A DNA stretch of 5,384 nucleotides from DAIMZI01 sp036734025 (GTDB lineage: Bacteria; Pseudomonadota; Alphaproteobacteria; Rhizobiales; Rhodomicrobiaceae), in assembly GCA_036734025.1 (NCBI GenBank), contig DAIMZI010000038.1, positions 1-5,384 on the forward strand, given 5' to 3'. The stretch's first letter is position 1, and each line of letters opens with the position of its first letter. The translations under genes were made by a program, and so were the position numbers. Of the stretch, positions 1 to 5,384 are shown one piece after another. The notes under the pieces are model-generated. The model saw only the letters and a program-made list of their open reading frames with translations, did no database searches and was not told the origin of the DNA.

Positions 1-2
1 TG

Positions 3-1739
3 AATGAGCAGATGAAGGCCATTCAGAAGGAGCTGGGCGATTCCGATGACCGTGACGACATCGCCGAGATGGAAGAGAAGATCGAGAAGACCAAGCTGAC
101 CAAGGAGGCACGGGAGAAGGCCCTGGCTGAGTTGAAAAAGCTCAAGCAGATGAGCCCGATGTCGGCCGAAGCGACGGTTGTGCGCAACTATCTCGACTGG
201 ATCCTGTCGATCCCGTGGGGCGACTATGGCGAGGTCAAAGCCGATCTCGATGAAGCCCAGCACGTGCTCGACGATGATCATTACGGGCTGGAAAAGGTCA
301 AGGAACGGATCATCGAATATCTGGCGGTGCAAAAGCGCACCGACGCCATGAAGGGCCCGATCCTGTGCCTGGTCGGTCCGCCCGGCGTGGGCAAGACTTC
401 GCTCGGCAAGTCTATCGCCAAGGCGACGGGGCGCGAATTCGTCCGCATGTCGCTTGGCGGGGTACGCGATGAGGCCGAAATTCGCGGCCATCGGCGCACC
501 TATATCGGCTCGATGCCCGGCAAGGTCATCCAGTCGATGCGCAAGGCGAAGAAGGCCAATCCGCTGTTCCTGCTCGACGAGATCGACAAGATGGGCACCG
601 ACTTCCGCGGTGATCCGGCCTCCGCTCTGCTGGAGGTGCTCGACCCCGAGCAGAATCATTCGTTCAACGACCATTACCTTGAGGTCGATTATGATCTGTC
701 CAAGGTGATGTTCGTGACCACGGCAAACACGCTCAACATCCCGGCGCCGCTGATGGACCGGATGGAGATCATCCGCATTGCCGGCTATACCGAGGACGAA
801 AAGCTGCAGATCGCCAAGCGCCACCTTGTCCCCGCCCAGCTCAAGGCGCACGCCCTGAGTGCGGAGGAATGGAGCGTGGATGATGAGGCGCTGCTGGAGA
901 TCATAAGGCGCTACACGCGAGAAGCCGGCGTGCGCAGTCTTGAGCGCGAGTTGGCCAAGCTGGCGCGCAAGGCCGTCAAGAACATCGAGGCGGGCAAGAT
1001 GTCCGAGGTGCGGGTGCGCAAGGACCTGCTTCAGGATTATCTTGGCGTCCCGCGCTACCGCTATGGCGAGGCTGAGCTCGAAGATCAGGTCGGGGTCGTC
1101 ACGGGCCTGGCCTGGACCGAGGTCGGCGGGGAGCTTCTGACGGTCGAGGGCGTCATGATGCCGGGCAAGGGCAAGATGTCGGTTACCGGCAACCTGCGCG
1201 ATGTCATGAAGGAGTCCATTCAGGCGGCGGCGGCCTATGTGCGCTCGCGTGCCAAGGATCTGCATATCGACCCCGGCCTGTTCGAGGTGACCGATACGCA
1301 CGTTCACGTGCCTGAAGGCGCAACGCCAAAGGATGGTCCGTCTGCCGGTGTGGCGATGGCAACGGCGATTGTCTCGATGCTCACGGGCATCCCGGTTCAT
1401 CGCGACGTGGCGATGACCGGCGAGATCACGCTGCGCGGTCGCGTGTTGCCCATCGGCGGGTTGAAGGAGAAGCTGCTGGCTGCCTTGCGTGGTGGCATCC
1501 GGCTCGTGATCATCCCGGAGGAAAACGCCAAGGATCTTGCCGACATCTCCGATGACGTCAAGAACCGGCTCGAGATACGTCCTGTGGCGCGCATGGACGA
1601 CGTGCTGCGTATCGCGCTTACCCGCATGCCCGATGCGTCGGGCTGGGGCGAGACCGCATCAGCCGCTGCTGCTGCGGCGGCAACAGAGCCTGCGGTGGAC
1701 GGCGGCCAGACCCCTGCTGCCAGTCTGCGCGCGCACTGA
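3..1739 (+). CDS. lon: ATP-dependent Lon protease, 5'-truncated by window edge
   Basis: Lon is a cytoplasmic AAA+ serine protease that unfolds and degrades damaged and regulatory proteins. The frame is already open at base 3 and reads NEQMKAIQKEL, a signature near residue 230 of E. coli Lon, so the substrate-binding N-terminal domain lies outside the window and the ATG at 12 is internal. Seen in order, numbered from that Met: helical linker (about 1-85), Walker A GPPGVGKT (122-129; bases 375-398), Walker B LFLLDEID (bases 564-587), arginine-finger region PLMDRME (bases 747-767), sensor-2 region AGVRSLERE (from base 924), then the protease domain with catalytic Ser in DGPSAG (residue 444; bases 1341-1343) and Lys in GGLKEK (residue 487; bases 1470-1472). 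The Ser-Lys spacing of 43 matches E. coli. All key residues are intact. The C-terminus carries an extra Ala-rich tail of roughly 25 residues compared with E. coli. The identity is certain; only the 5' end is missing. Confidence 0.98.
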   Translation, partial: NEQMKAIQKELGDSDDRDDIAEMEEKIEKTKLTKEAREKALAELKKLKQMSPMSAEATVVRNYLDWILSIPWGDYGEVKADLDEAQHVLDDDHYGLEKVKERIIEYLAVQKRTDAMKGPILCLVGPPGVGKTSLGKSIAKATGREFVRMSLGGVRDEAEIRGHRRTYIGSMPGKVIQSMRKAKKANPLFLLDEIDKMGTDFRGDPASALLEVLDPEQNHSFNDHYLEVDYDLSKVMFVTTANTLNIPAPLMDRMEIIRIAGYTEDEKLQIAKRHLVPAQLKAHALSAEEWSVDDEALLEIIRRYTREAGVRSLERELAKLARKAVKNIEAGKMSEVRVRKDLLQDYLGVPRYRYGEAELEDQVGVVTGLAWTEVGGELLTVEGVMMPGKGKMSVTGNLRDVMKESIQAAAAYVRSRAKDLHIDPGLFEVTDTHVHVPEGATPKDGPSAGVAMATAIVSMLTGIPVHRDVAMTGEITLRGRVLPIGGLKEKLLAALRGGIRLVIIPEENAKDLADISDDVKNRLEIRPVARMDDVLRIALTRMPDASGWGETASAAAAAAATEPAVDGGQTPAASLRAH

Positions 1740-1796
1740 CACATGACCTGCGGACCAGATGCCATGCGGCTTTCATGGTTCGTCGGACTTCATGCC

Positions 1797-1830
1797 ACCT
1801 CTGCCGGGCCTTTGCGGGCTCGGTGGAGGT
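1797..1830 (+). terminator. Long hairpin downstream of lon, probable transcription end or 3' stabiliser
   Basis: Bases 1797-1810 pair with 1817-1830 to give an uninterrupted 14-bp stem around the 6-base loop TTTGCG. Three of the pairs are G-U (1802/1825, 1803/1824, 1807/1820). These would be A-C mismatches in the opposite-strand RNA, so the structure favours the lon-sense transcript. It lies 57 bases after the lon stop. The following bases (CAATTCTGGTGT) are only weakly U-rich, so this may be a weak intrinsic terminator or a 3'-end stabiliser rather than a strong stop. Confidence 0.55.
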
Positions 1831-1903
1831 CAATTCTGGTGTCCCAAATCTCTTTTGCGTGGATAAACCCGGGCGCATTCTTGGATCCCGCACTCAATTG
1901 GCG

Positions 1904-1933
1904 TTGATTAGCGGCTGATTTCCAAGGAATAAT
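1904..1933 (+). promoter_or_regulatory. Candidate promoter for the HU gene
   Basis: TTGATT (1904-1909) and AATAAT (1928-1933) are separated by 18 bases and resemble -35 and -10 boxes of a housekeeping sigma factor. Initiation would fall near 1940, giving a leader of about 30 bases before the HU start codon. The site lies after the hairpin that follows lon, which fits independent expression of the abundant HU protein. It was assigned by eye from consensus similarity only. Confidence 0.45.
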
Positions 1934-1971
1934 GCGCGCCATTACGACCTGATTGGCGAAAGGAATAGCAG

Positions 1972-2247
1972 ATGAACAAGAAAGATCTGGTTGCCGCCGT
2001 TGCGCAGGATGTCGATCTGACGAAGGACAAGGCCAATGAGGCCGTGGATGCCATCATCCAGCACATCCAGGATGCCTTGCAGAATGGTGACGAAGTGCGG
2101 CTCCCCGGCTTCGGCAGCTTCAAGGTGTCGGACCGCAAGGCAACCACAGCGCGCAATCCGCGTACCGGCGAAGAGATCAAGGTGCCGGCCAGCCGCGTGG
2201 CCAAGTTTCAGCCCGCCAAGGGCCTCAAGGACGCGCTGAACGCCTGA
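1972..2247 (+). CDS. hup: HU-family DNA-binding protein
   Basis: This is a histone-like HU subunit, a small basic dimeric protein that bends and compacts DNA in the nucleoid. Its 91 residues are the usual HU length. The N-terminal helical dimerisation half begins MNKKDLVAAVA and runs to about residue 40. The family signature follows: GFGSF (46-50), then RNPRTG (61-66) on the beta arm, with the DNA-intercalating proline at 63, and a closing helix FQPAKGLKDALN. The ATG is well supported by AAAGGA (1959-1964), seven bases upstream. The gene follows lon, a common arrangement in Proteobacteria, and HU proteins are Lon substrates in E. coli. It has its own promoter candidate and its own terminator, so it is probably expressed as a single gene. 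IHF is less likely given the HU-type start and arm sequence. I cannot tell an HU-alpha from an HU-beta paralogue. Confidence 0.96.
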   Translation: MNKKDLVAAVAQDVDLTKDKANEAVDAIIQHIQDALQNGDEVRLPGFGSFKVSDRKATTARNPRTGEEIKVPASRVAKFQPAKGLKDALNA

Positions 2248-2282
2248 TTTGCATGGCGCATCAAGGCAAGCTGGGTTTTCAG

Positions 2283-2308
2283 GGGCAGTCTCCCTTGTGA
2301 GGCTGCCC
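2283..2308 (+). terminator. Intrinsic terminator of the HU gene
   Basis: GGGCAGTCTC (2283-2292) pairs with GAGGCTGCCC (2299-2308) over 10 bp, with one G-U pair at 2289/2302 and the 6-base loop CCTTGT. TTTCCATTT follows directly. The hairpin starts 35 bases after the HU stop codon and is the clearest terminator in the window. It should separate the HU transcript from the downstream baeRF gene. Confidence 0.82.
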
Positions 2309-2390
2309 TTTCCATTTGACGCTGGTCGGCTTATGAAGGCTTGCCAGCGAAGGCCTCGTCTCGTGCCAGACAATAACGAACCCAAGCGCA

Positions 2391-2396
2391 AAGGAA
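2391..2396 (+). promoter_or_regulatory. Ribosome binding site that fixes a GTG start
   Basis: AAGGAA lies seven bases before the GTG at 2404. No in-frame ATG is nearby; the ATG at 2411 is in another frame and would give only a few codons. The spacing and the conserved-looking N-terminus (LHVDIPTLGEF) both favour GTG 2404. Confidence 0.7.
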
Positions 2397-2403
2397 GAAC
2401 GCG

Positions 2404-3525
2404 GTGCTTCATGTCGACATACCTACACTAGGGGAATTCAAGACCCTCAATCAGGTGCGCGCCCAGGCCTGCGTCTCCATCTATCTGCCGACGACGCCGG
2501 TGAGCCAGGACGCCGATGCGAGCCGGATAGCCTTCGGCAATCTGGTGCGCGGCGCGCTTGAGCAGGTCGAGGCCGCAGGCGTCTCCAAACAGCAGATCGC
2601 CGCTCTCGCAGCCTTGTGCGATGAGCTCGAGCAAGATGAGGAGTTCTGGCGGTTCCTGGCCCATAGTCTCGCCGTCCTCGTGACCCCCGAAAAGATCAGC
2701 ACCTTCAGGCTGGCCAACAAGCTCAGCGCGTCGATGCATGTTTCGGATCGCTTTCACCTCAAGCCGCTATTGCGCGCCATCACCTTCGGCAATGCCGGCT
2801 TCGTGCTGGCGCTGTCTGAAAATCATGCGCGGCTGGTGCAGTTCTTTGCCGATCTGCCGCCGCAGATCGTTGCTGTGCCCGGCCTGCCCAAAGATGCCGC
2901 CAGCCTTGCCGGGATGACCTCGACCCGACAGCGCTCGGACCGGCGCGGCCTTCCCGGTGCAGAGGGCAAGAAGCTTCAGCTCGCCAAATTCGCCCGCGCT
3001 GTTGACCGCGCCCTACGCCCCACTTTCTCCGGTCTCGATGTGCACATGGTGCTGGCAGCCGCTCAGCCGCTGGCCTCGATCTACGCCTCAGTCAATTCCT
3101 ATCCCGGCCTGCTGAAGGAAACGATCGACCTCAGTCCGGACCGCACCAGCGAAGGCGAACTGGCCGAGCGTGCGCGTCCGCTGCTGGACAATCATCATGC
3201 CGAGCAGATCCGCGCGCTCCATGAGCTCTATGAAAAGCGTGCCGGCGACGGGCGCGCCACGTCGGATCTTTCGGATGCTGCGCGCGCGGCGACGTTCGGC
3301 GCTGTGGAGGCGCTGCTGGTTGATATCGACGATGTGGTTTTCGGCACGCTGGATGAGGACAGCGGGGCGATCAGCTTTGCCGACCGGCCTTCAGCAGACA
3401 GCTATGGCGTCATCGACGAGATAGCCGGCCGGGCGCTGATGAGCGGCGCGCGCGTATTGGGGGTGCGCAAGGACGACATTCCCGGCAAGGCCAAGCTTGC
3501 GGCTATATTGCGCTTTGCGGTCTGA
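2404..3525 (+). CDS. baeRF-family protein (bacterial archaeo-eukaryotic release factor-like)
   Basis: I recognise the overall pattern of the baeRF group, bacterial homologues of the archaeal/eukaryotic release factor eRF1 fold that are proposed to act on ribosomes in rescue or conflict. I lean to family 11 or a close relative (families 3 and 7 are alternatives). At 373 residues it is close to full length for the group. The N-terminus is LHVDIPTLGEFKTL followed by the strand ACVSIYLPT; a core strand-rich segment contains FVLALSENHARLVQFF (about 138-153); the C-terminus ends in AKLAAILRFAV. Residues 170-188 form a Gly/Arg/Lys-rich loop followed by the helix LQLAKFARAVDRAL. This matches the place where eRF1 proteins carry GGQ, but no GGQ is present, so peptidyl-tRNA hydrolysis cannot be assumed. 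There is no signal peptide or membrane segment. The gene follows the HU terminator by 95 bases. TTGACG at 2316 lacks a convincing -10 partner. The activity is unknown. Confidence 0.75.
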   Translation: MLHVDIPTLGEFKTLNQVRAQACVSIYLPTTPVSQDADASRIAFGNLVRGALEQVEAAGVSKQQIAALAALCDELEQDEEFWRFLAHSLAVLVTPEKISTFRLANKLSASMHVSDRFHLKPLLRAITFGNAGFVLALSENHARLVQFFADLPPQIVAVPGLPKDAASLAGMTSTRQRSDRRGLPGAEGKKLQLAKFARAVDRALRPTFSGLDVHMVLAAAQPLASIYASVNSYPGLLKETIDLSPDRTSEGELAERARPLLDNHHAEQIRALHELYEKRAGDGRATSDLSDAARAATFGAVEALLVDIDDVVFGTLDEDSGAISFADRPSADSYGVIDEIAGRALMSGARVLGVRKDDIPGKAKLAAILRFAV

Positions 3526-3540
3526 GGGGCGGGCCGCGCG

Positions 3541-3600
3541 CAAGCGGTCACTGGCCAAGCGGTCACGGACCAAGCCGTCACGGACCAAGCCGTCACTGAC
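3541..3600. repeat. Four tandem 15-bp repeats at a convergent gene junction
   Basis: Four contiguous 15-base units occupy 3541-3555, 3556-3570, 3571-3585 and 3586-3600. They share CAAGC[C/G]GTCAC followed by TGGC, GGAC, GGAC and TGAC. The array starts 16 bases after the baeRF stop and includes the stop codon of the converging membrane-protein gene in its last unit. Every unit contains TCA at the same phase, so the minus strand has a TGA in the membrane-gene frame in all four copies (3593, 3578, 3563, 3548). Short GGTC/GACC hairpins are possible within units. No U-tract terminator is seen here. Confidence 0.93.
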
Positions 3601-5020
3601 ATTGCCCATGACTCCATGATGACGTGCACAAGGCGATCTGCTCAAGGAGTTGCCCGAGCGGCAGACCAAGCACGGACATAAGCGCCGCGATGCCGAAAAA
3701 GACTCCCACCGCCAGAACGGCGGACGGGACATACCAAAGCCGGGCAATCAACAAGGTACGCCGCGCATCCTGGCGCACCGATGGACGCATCGTGGCATGA
3801 AGCTGGTTGCCGTCGACATCGAGCACCGGTTCCAGCTCTTCCCTGAGGCCGGCTGCGGCCTTTGATGCGCCAGGTGTCCAGGCAGTGATGATACCGGCCA
3901 GGCCGACACTCAGATGAACCAGCGTCGGCACCAGCGTGGTGATAAGCATGCCAACGACGAACAGCCCCTCGCTGAACGGGTTCTGCCGGGCCGCCGTCAC
4001 CAGCGTCTGCCAGGCGAAAGGTTCACGCCCGAACAGCCCGAGCAGCGTATTGATGATCTCGATCCCGTTCGGCAGCAGGATCGCCAGGCCAACGAGGAAC
4101 AGCATGGCGGTGAGGATATCGCCGATGATCTCGCCGAGCAGGCGCAAGACCCCTCCGATACCAGCCGACACCTGCGCCACCAGGCGCAGGAAGAAGCGGG
4201 TGACGATCCACGACAGCCAGTCGAGCAGAGCGTTCACCATCGGCAGCAGCACGAAGAACAGCAGCAGGACGAATGCGAACTCGCCGGCGAAGGCCAGCGC
4301 GGCAACGGTCATCGTCAGGGTGAAGGCCGCCGCGGCCAGCGTACCGGCAGCCGCAAGGATGCCGGCCAGCGCAAAGGCAAGGCCAAAGGCGGCGATCACC
4401 GCCAGCACCATGGTTCCGGGCTCGGCAAAGGCCCCTGCGACCGAAGAGGCGATGACAAAGGCGATGGCAAACGCAACGATCACCGCGAACGCGCCGAGCA
4501 CCACGCGGGCGATCAGGAAAATGAGGCCGGAATCGCCGCCGATAAAGCGCCAGAAATTGGTGCTGAGCCGGTATAACAGCCGGAACAGCCGCCGCGTGAC
4601 GAAGACGCCGAAGACGACGCAGGCCGCGAAGATGAGCAGCTCATGTGCCGCCACCTTGCCGGAAACAGTTGCGCTCAACAGGACGCTGATCACGAACAAG
4701 GCGGCAGGATAAACGAAGGCGATGGCGATGCAGCGCTCCAGCGCCTGGCCGCTGGTCGGCTCGCCGAACCAGTCCAGAAGCCAGCCATTCAGACCGCGGA
4801 TGGCCAAGCGGTAGCGATACAGCGGGCCGGCTTCGCCAAGACGCGCGCGCAGATCGGCGCGTCCCTGCGGATCATCGAGTTGTGCCTCAAGGCTGCGTGA
4901 GGGAAACGGTAAAAGCCAGGTCAGTATCCAGATGAGCAGAATGAGCAGGGCCGTGGCCGAGCCGGCCATGCTCCACCCCTGCCACGCGACGAGCGTGTTC
5001 CCTACCGCCCCCGTCTCCAT
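3593..5020 (-). CDS. Uncharacterised multi-spanning inner-membrane protein
   Basis: I do not recognise a named family. The 475 residues form a strongly hydrophobic, Ala/Leu/Val-rich protein with about eight or nine membrane segments, near residues 21-39, 97-117, 123-142, 165-197 (perhaps two), 203-233, 236-260, 303-318, 350-375 and 427-452. A soluble loop (40-95) carries RADLRARLGEAGPLYRYRLA and LLDWFGEP, then LERCIAIAFVYP leading into the second segment. A second soluble stretch (382-422) is charged. The tail ends SSWSHGQCQ with no evident domain. The start was placed at ATG 5020, which has GAGGGG eight bases upstream. A longer frame opens at TTG 5086 but has no comparable site and would overlap a promoter candidate. 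The gene converges on the baeRF gene, and its stop lies inside a tandem repeat. No transporter, kinase or enzyme motif was found; a transport or envelope role would be a guess. Confidence 0.85.
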   Translation of the reverse strand: METGAVGNTLVAWQGWSMAGSATALLILLIWILTWLLPFPSRSLEAQLDDPQGRADLRARLGEAGPLYRYRLAIRGLNGWLLDWFGEPTSGQALERCIAIAFVYPAALFVISVLLSATVSGKVAAHELLIFAACVVFGVFVTRRLFRLLYRLSTNFWRFIGGDSGLIFLIARVVLGAFAVIVAFAIAFVIASSVAGAFAEPGTMVLAVIAAFGLAFALAGILAAAGTLAAAAFTLTMTVAALAFAGEFAFVLLLFFVLLPMVNALLDWLSWIVTRFFLRLVAQVSAGIGGVLRLLGEIIGDILTAMLFLVGLAILLPNGIEIINTLLGLFGREPFAWQTLVTAARQNPFSEGLFVVGMLITTLVPTLVHLSVGLAGIITAWTPGASKAAAGLREELEPVLDVDGNQLHATMRPSVRQDARRTLLIARLWYVPSAVLAVGVFFGIAALMSVLGLPLGQLLEQIALCTSSWSHGQCQ

Positions 5021-5028
5021 CGAATGGT

Positions 5029-5034
5029 CCCCTC
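5029..5034 (-). promoter_or_regulatory. Ribosome binding site that decides the membrane-gene start
   Basis: The minus strand reads GAGGGG, eight bases before ATG 5020. This is why the shorter N-terminus (METGAVGNTL) is preferred to the 22-residue extension beginning at TTG 5086. Confidence 0.7.
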
Positions 5035-5057
5035 GAAATGATGCCGCCGGAACCTCT

Positions 5058-5086
5058 GCATAGAGCAGCGGGACCGGTTCCCGCAA
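5058..5086 (-). promoter_or_regulatory. Candidate promoter of the membrane-protein gene with internal palindrome
   Basis: On the minus strand TTGCGG (5086-5081) and CTATGC (5063-5058) are 17 bases apart and resemble -35 and -10 boxes. Initiation near 5051 would give a leader of about 30 bases ending in the GAGGGG site. An inverted repeat, GCGGGA (5068-5073) and TCCCGC (5079-5084), sits over the -35 box and spacer, which would suit an operator. A second, wider pair GGAACC/GGTTCC (5049-5054 and 5076-5081) encloses the -10 box. The assignment is by consensus similarity only. Confidence 0.4.
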
Positions 5087-5113
5087 GCCTTTAGCGGCTG
5101 GCGTGGCGGCGCC

Positions 5114-5128
5114 CCATGCGGTTCATGG
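5114..5128 (-). other. Short hairpin after the DUF4332 gene
   Basis: CCATG and CATGG flank the 5-base loop AACCG in the minus-strand transcript, 26-40 bases after the DUF4332 stop. The stem is only 5 bp and no U-tract follows, so it is a poor terminator. A 10-bp direct repeat GCGGCTGGCG (5094-5103 and 5128-5137) brackets the region. Apart from these and the promoter candidate, nothing else was identified in the gap 5035-5153. Confidence 0.25.
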
Positions 5129-5153
5129 CGGCTGGCGCGGAGCGGGAAGGGCT

Positions 5154-5384
5154 TTAGTAGGTCATCACGGGATCGAGGCTCTTGGCTTGTGTGACCCAGT
5201 TCTCCACTTGCGACAGGCTGGGAAGCTGGCGAACAAGCTTGCGCTTTGTGTTGGCTTCGAGCATGGCGGCGTGAAGATTTTCCGGCTTGCGGGTGCGCAA
5301 CTCCTTGATCGTGTCGACGCCGGCCACCTCGAGCAGTTCGGAATATTCCTCGCCCACGCCCTTGATGCGCATCAGGTCGCACAT
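5154..5384 (-). CDS. DUF4332-type helix-hairpin-helix protein, C-terminal part only
   Basis: The visible 76 residues run from MCDLMRIKGVGEEY to a stop at 5154. They contain a helix-hairpin-helix unit, IKGVGEEYSELLEVAGV (residues 7-23), followed by IKELRTRKPENLHAAM and a closing segment LVRQLPSLSQVENWV. This matches my recollection of the second half of DUF4332 proteins, which are about 130-140 residues long and have two such units, usually with a residue pattern like M-x-DL-x-RIKGVGEEY in mid-protein. The Met at the window edge is therefore probably internal, and the gene continues off the right side. Helix-hairpin-helix units usually bind DNA or mediate protein contacts, but the role of this family is unknown to me. 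The gene points the same way as the membrane-protein gene, 133 bases upstream of it. I see no convincing terminator between them, only weak short hairpins. Confidence 0.82.
   Translation of the reverse strand: MCDLMRIKGVGEEYSELLEVAGVDTIKELRTRKPENLHAAMLEANTKRKLVRQLPSLSQVENWVTQAKSLDPVMTY

Noticed and set aside
1740..1971. Possible tRNA or small RNA gene between lon and hup.
   Set aside because: No cloverleaf or TTCGA-type arm was found; the hairpin and promoter candidate account for the recognisable structure.
2316..2336. TTGACG (2316-2321) with TTATGA (2331-2336) as a promoter for the baeRF gene.
   Set aside because: The spacing is only 9 bases, too short for a sigma-70-type promoter, and no better -10 box lies 16-18 bases downstream.
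1942..2412. 156-codon minus-strand open frame across the HU gene.
   Set aside because: It covers a certain HU gene in antisense and crosses its terminator and promoter; the translation has no domain character.
2249..2431. 60-codon plus-strand frame between HU and baeRF.
   Set aside because: It starts two bases after the HU stop, runs through the HU terminator hairpin, has no good ribosome site and overlaps the baeRF start in another frame.
3541..3600. Possible CRISPR array.
   Set aside because: The 15-base units are directly contiguous with no spacers and no cas genes are nearby.
3391..3747. Minus-strand frame encoding pentapeptide-like repeats (DGLVR/DRLAS) from the 15-bp array.
   Set aside because: The repeat peptides are a by-product of a 15-base period in an open frame. 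The frame overlaps two real genes out of phase, and the units do not match the pentapeptide-repeat protein pattern A(D/N)LXX.
3914..4712. Two long open frames on the plus strand (about 220 and 258 codons) opposite the membrane-protein gene.
   Set aside because: Both are antisense to a convincing membrane protein. Their translations are low-complexity Gln/Arg/Asp- or Ala/Ser/Arg-rich, as expected from the complement of GC-rich hydrophobic codons, and neither shows a recognisable domain.
5021..5086. Longer membrane-protein start at TTG 5086 adding 22 residues.
   Set aside because: The extension overlaps the promoter candidate and the palindrome, while ATG 5020 has a well-spaced GAGGGG site.

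Overview
The window looks like chromosomal housekeeping sequence from an alphaproteobacterium. The evidence is GC-rich codon use, a Lon protease gene directly followed by an HU gene, and a DUF4332 helix-hairpin-helix protein and a bacterial release-factor-like (baeRF) protein of types I associate with that class. A Maricaulales/Hyphomonadales-like source is possible, but that is only an impression. I see no rRNA, tRNA, CRISPR array, insertion sequence, phage gene or integration site.

Layout, left to right. (1) The 3' three quarters of lon (+), entering from the left edge and ending at 1739. (2) A 232-base gap holding a long hairpin after lon and the likely promoter of the next gene. (3) A 91-residue HU-type nucleoid protein gene (+, 1972-2247), closed by a well-formed intrinsic terminator. 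(4) A GTG-started 373-residue baeRF-family gene (+, 2404-3525). (5) A short convergent junction made largely of four tandem 15-bp repeats (3541-3600). (6) A large uncharacterised multi-spanning membrane protein (-, best start 5020, stop 3593). (7) A 133-base gap with a candidate promoter and inverted repeats. (8) The 3' end of a DUF4332 gene (-), running off the right edge.

Functionally, Lon (ATP-dependent proteolysis) and HU (DNA architecture; a known Lon substrate in E. coli) form a conserved neighbourhood. The hairpins and promoter suggest that here they are separate transcription units. The baeRF protein is related to the archaeo-eukaryotic release factor/ribosome-rescue fold but shows no GGQ motif, so its activity is open. 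The membrane protein and the DUF4332 protein lie in the same direction, but a separate promoter candidate lies between them. Nothing shows that the genes form one system. The points most worth checking are the repeat at the convergent junction, the GGQ-less baeRF protein, the palindrome inside the candidate membrane-gene promoter, and the orphan membrane protein itself.
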